From Paraburkholderia fungorum (GTDB lineage Bacteria > Pseudomonadota > Gammaproteobacteria > Burkholderiales > Burkholderiaceae), in assembly GCF_003610895.1 (NCBI RefSeq), contig NZ_MCAS01000001.1, forward strand, positions 1 to 64,000: DNA of 64,000 nt, in the 5' to 3' direction. A model generated the notes under the pieces. That model was not told where the DNA came from, ran no database searches, and saw nothing but the letters and a program-made list of their open reading frames with translations. The translations under genes and the position numbers were made by a program. This document shows positions 63,180-64,000 of this stretch, one piece after another; within the stretch, counting starts at the first letter, position 1, and each line of letters begins with the position of its first letter.

Positions 63180-64000
63180 TTACATCATTTCAAGTTTCGG
63201 CGTGGCCTGACGGCCCAGCAGCCGCGAGAACACCGACGTGCGATTGGCGCGTCCCCGGCCCGGCGTCGATGCACCGCTGACGATGTTTTCCGCGAGCGTC
63301 TGCAAGGCGCGCGATACGCCGCTGTTGTGGGCCGTCTGCGATATCGGCAGTCCCTGGTTCATGGCGTCGGATACGACCACCGGGTCTTCCGGAATGACTT
63401 GCCATGCCTGCATACCCAGGACCTGTTCGAGCGCCGCGCGGGCGCGTTGGGCCTCACGCCCGTAGCGGTTCAGCAGCAAGCGCATCTGGTCGGGCGCGTA
63501 CCCGAGCGAGCCGAGAATTTCCTGCAGCCGGCGGCCGGCCCGCACATGAGGCATGCTCGCCTGCAGCACGATATGGATCTGCTCGCTGCTGTCGAGCGCA
63601 TGCATCGACAGTTGATTGATGGTCTGTCCAAGGTCGAAGAGCACGAAGTCGTAACGCGGCACGGCAACGCCCAGAATCCATTCGAGACGGTCTTCCTTGA
63701 GTTCGGCGGCCTTGATCGGGTCGCCCGCTCCCGCCAGGATGTGAAAGTTGTCGGTCACGTGTACGAGGCTCGCGTCGAAGAACGCGAGATCCATCCGCTC
63801 GATCTGCGAACAGACTTGCGGCAAGGTCGACGGCGGTGTTTCCTCGGATACGAGAAAGGCCGCGTCGGCGAACTGCTGGTTGAGGTCGATCAGCAAGACC
63901 CGCTTTTGCGCGAGGCTTGCAATCGCGTGCGCGACATTGCAGGCGATAAAGCTCGTGCCCGCACCGCCCTTGCACGACATGAACGACAGGATTCTGGTTT
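63180..64000 (-). CDS. tadZ: Tad pilus localisation ATPase TadZ/CpaE (N-terminus outside the window)
   Basis: The visible 273 codons contain the deviant Walker [17 protein letters not shown] (MinD/ParA-type), followed by [17 protein letters not shown] and [13 protein letters not shown]. This is the C-terminal ATPase half of TadZ/CpaE, which places the Tad machinery at the pole. The N-terminal receiver-like half and upstream tad genes (flp, tadV, rcpA/C) must lie to the right of the window. It ends 25 bp before tadA. Confidence 0.9.
   Translation of the reverse strand, partial: TRILSFMSCKGGAGTSFIACNVAHAIASLAQKRVLLIDLNQQFADAAFLVSEETPPSTLPQVCSQIERMDLAFFDASLVHVTDNFHILAGAGDPIKAAELKEDRLEWILGVAVPRYDFVLFDLGQTINQLSMHALDSSEQIHIVLQASMPHVRAGRRLQEILGSLGYAPDQMRLLLNRYGREAQRARAALEQVLGMQAWQVIPEDPVVVSDAMNQGLPISQTAHNSGVSRALQTLAENIVSGASTPGRGRANRTSVFSRLLGRQATPKLEMM

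Overview
The window is GC-rich, densely packed proteobacterial chromosome. Its GBP-type porin, tad pilus genes, T2SS secretin and many oxidative aromatic-degradation genes point to Burkholderiales, most likely Paraburkholderia, Caballeronia or Burkholderia. Genus is inferred from protein style only; no rRNA or tRNA gene was seen.

Left part (1-28.5 kb), secretion and surface: a T2SS secretin gene (gspD, with a probable gspE start at the window edge), a small Zn-finger-like protein, and an exported PstS-like protein. Then comes a 21-kb block on the minus strand: three tandem TPR/glycosyltransferase genes, a 4188-residue filamentous-haemagglutinin-type adhesin, and a TIGR03032-type protein. An isolated gspI-gspJ pair is divergent from this block. 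No TpsB transporter gene lies nearby. I read the block as a candidate adhesin-glycosylation module, the most interesting uncharacterised system in the window. A TetR regulator, a toxin-less Phd antitoxin and a phospholipase-D-like protein follow.

Middle part (30.8-36.8 kb), the gentisate pathway: a haem-oxygenase-like diiron protein, a PhzS-like flavin monooxygenase, and a divergent operon for gentisate 1,2-dioxygenase, fumarylpyruvate hydrolase, maleylpyruvate isomerase and a MarR regulator. The divergent promoters each carry a copy of the same repeat just downstream of the -10 box.

Right-centre part (36.8-56.4 kb), a large catabolic and uptake regulon: a family-5 solute-binding protein, a porin, a Dpp/Opp-type ABC transporter, a HisC-like aminotransferase, an HD-domain protein with PhnZ-like ligand spacing, three tandem RraA/HMG-aldolase-family genes, a LigB-type extradiol dioxygenase, a LigJ-like hydratase, an aldehyde dehydrogenase, and a Rieske oxygenase with divergent ferredoxin reductase. 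Two closely related FadR-type GntR regulators flank the core. AT-rich inverted repeats sit in the main promoter regions. The logic resembles Rieske hydroxylation or demethylation, then meta-cleavage, hydration and aldol cleavage to pyruvate/oxaloacetate, with extra enzymes whose step is unknown.

Right end (56.5-64 kb): a lysine/alanine-rich histone-H1-like protein and a tad (Flp pilus) operon, tadZ-A-B-C-E-E-G, running off the right edge.
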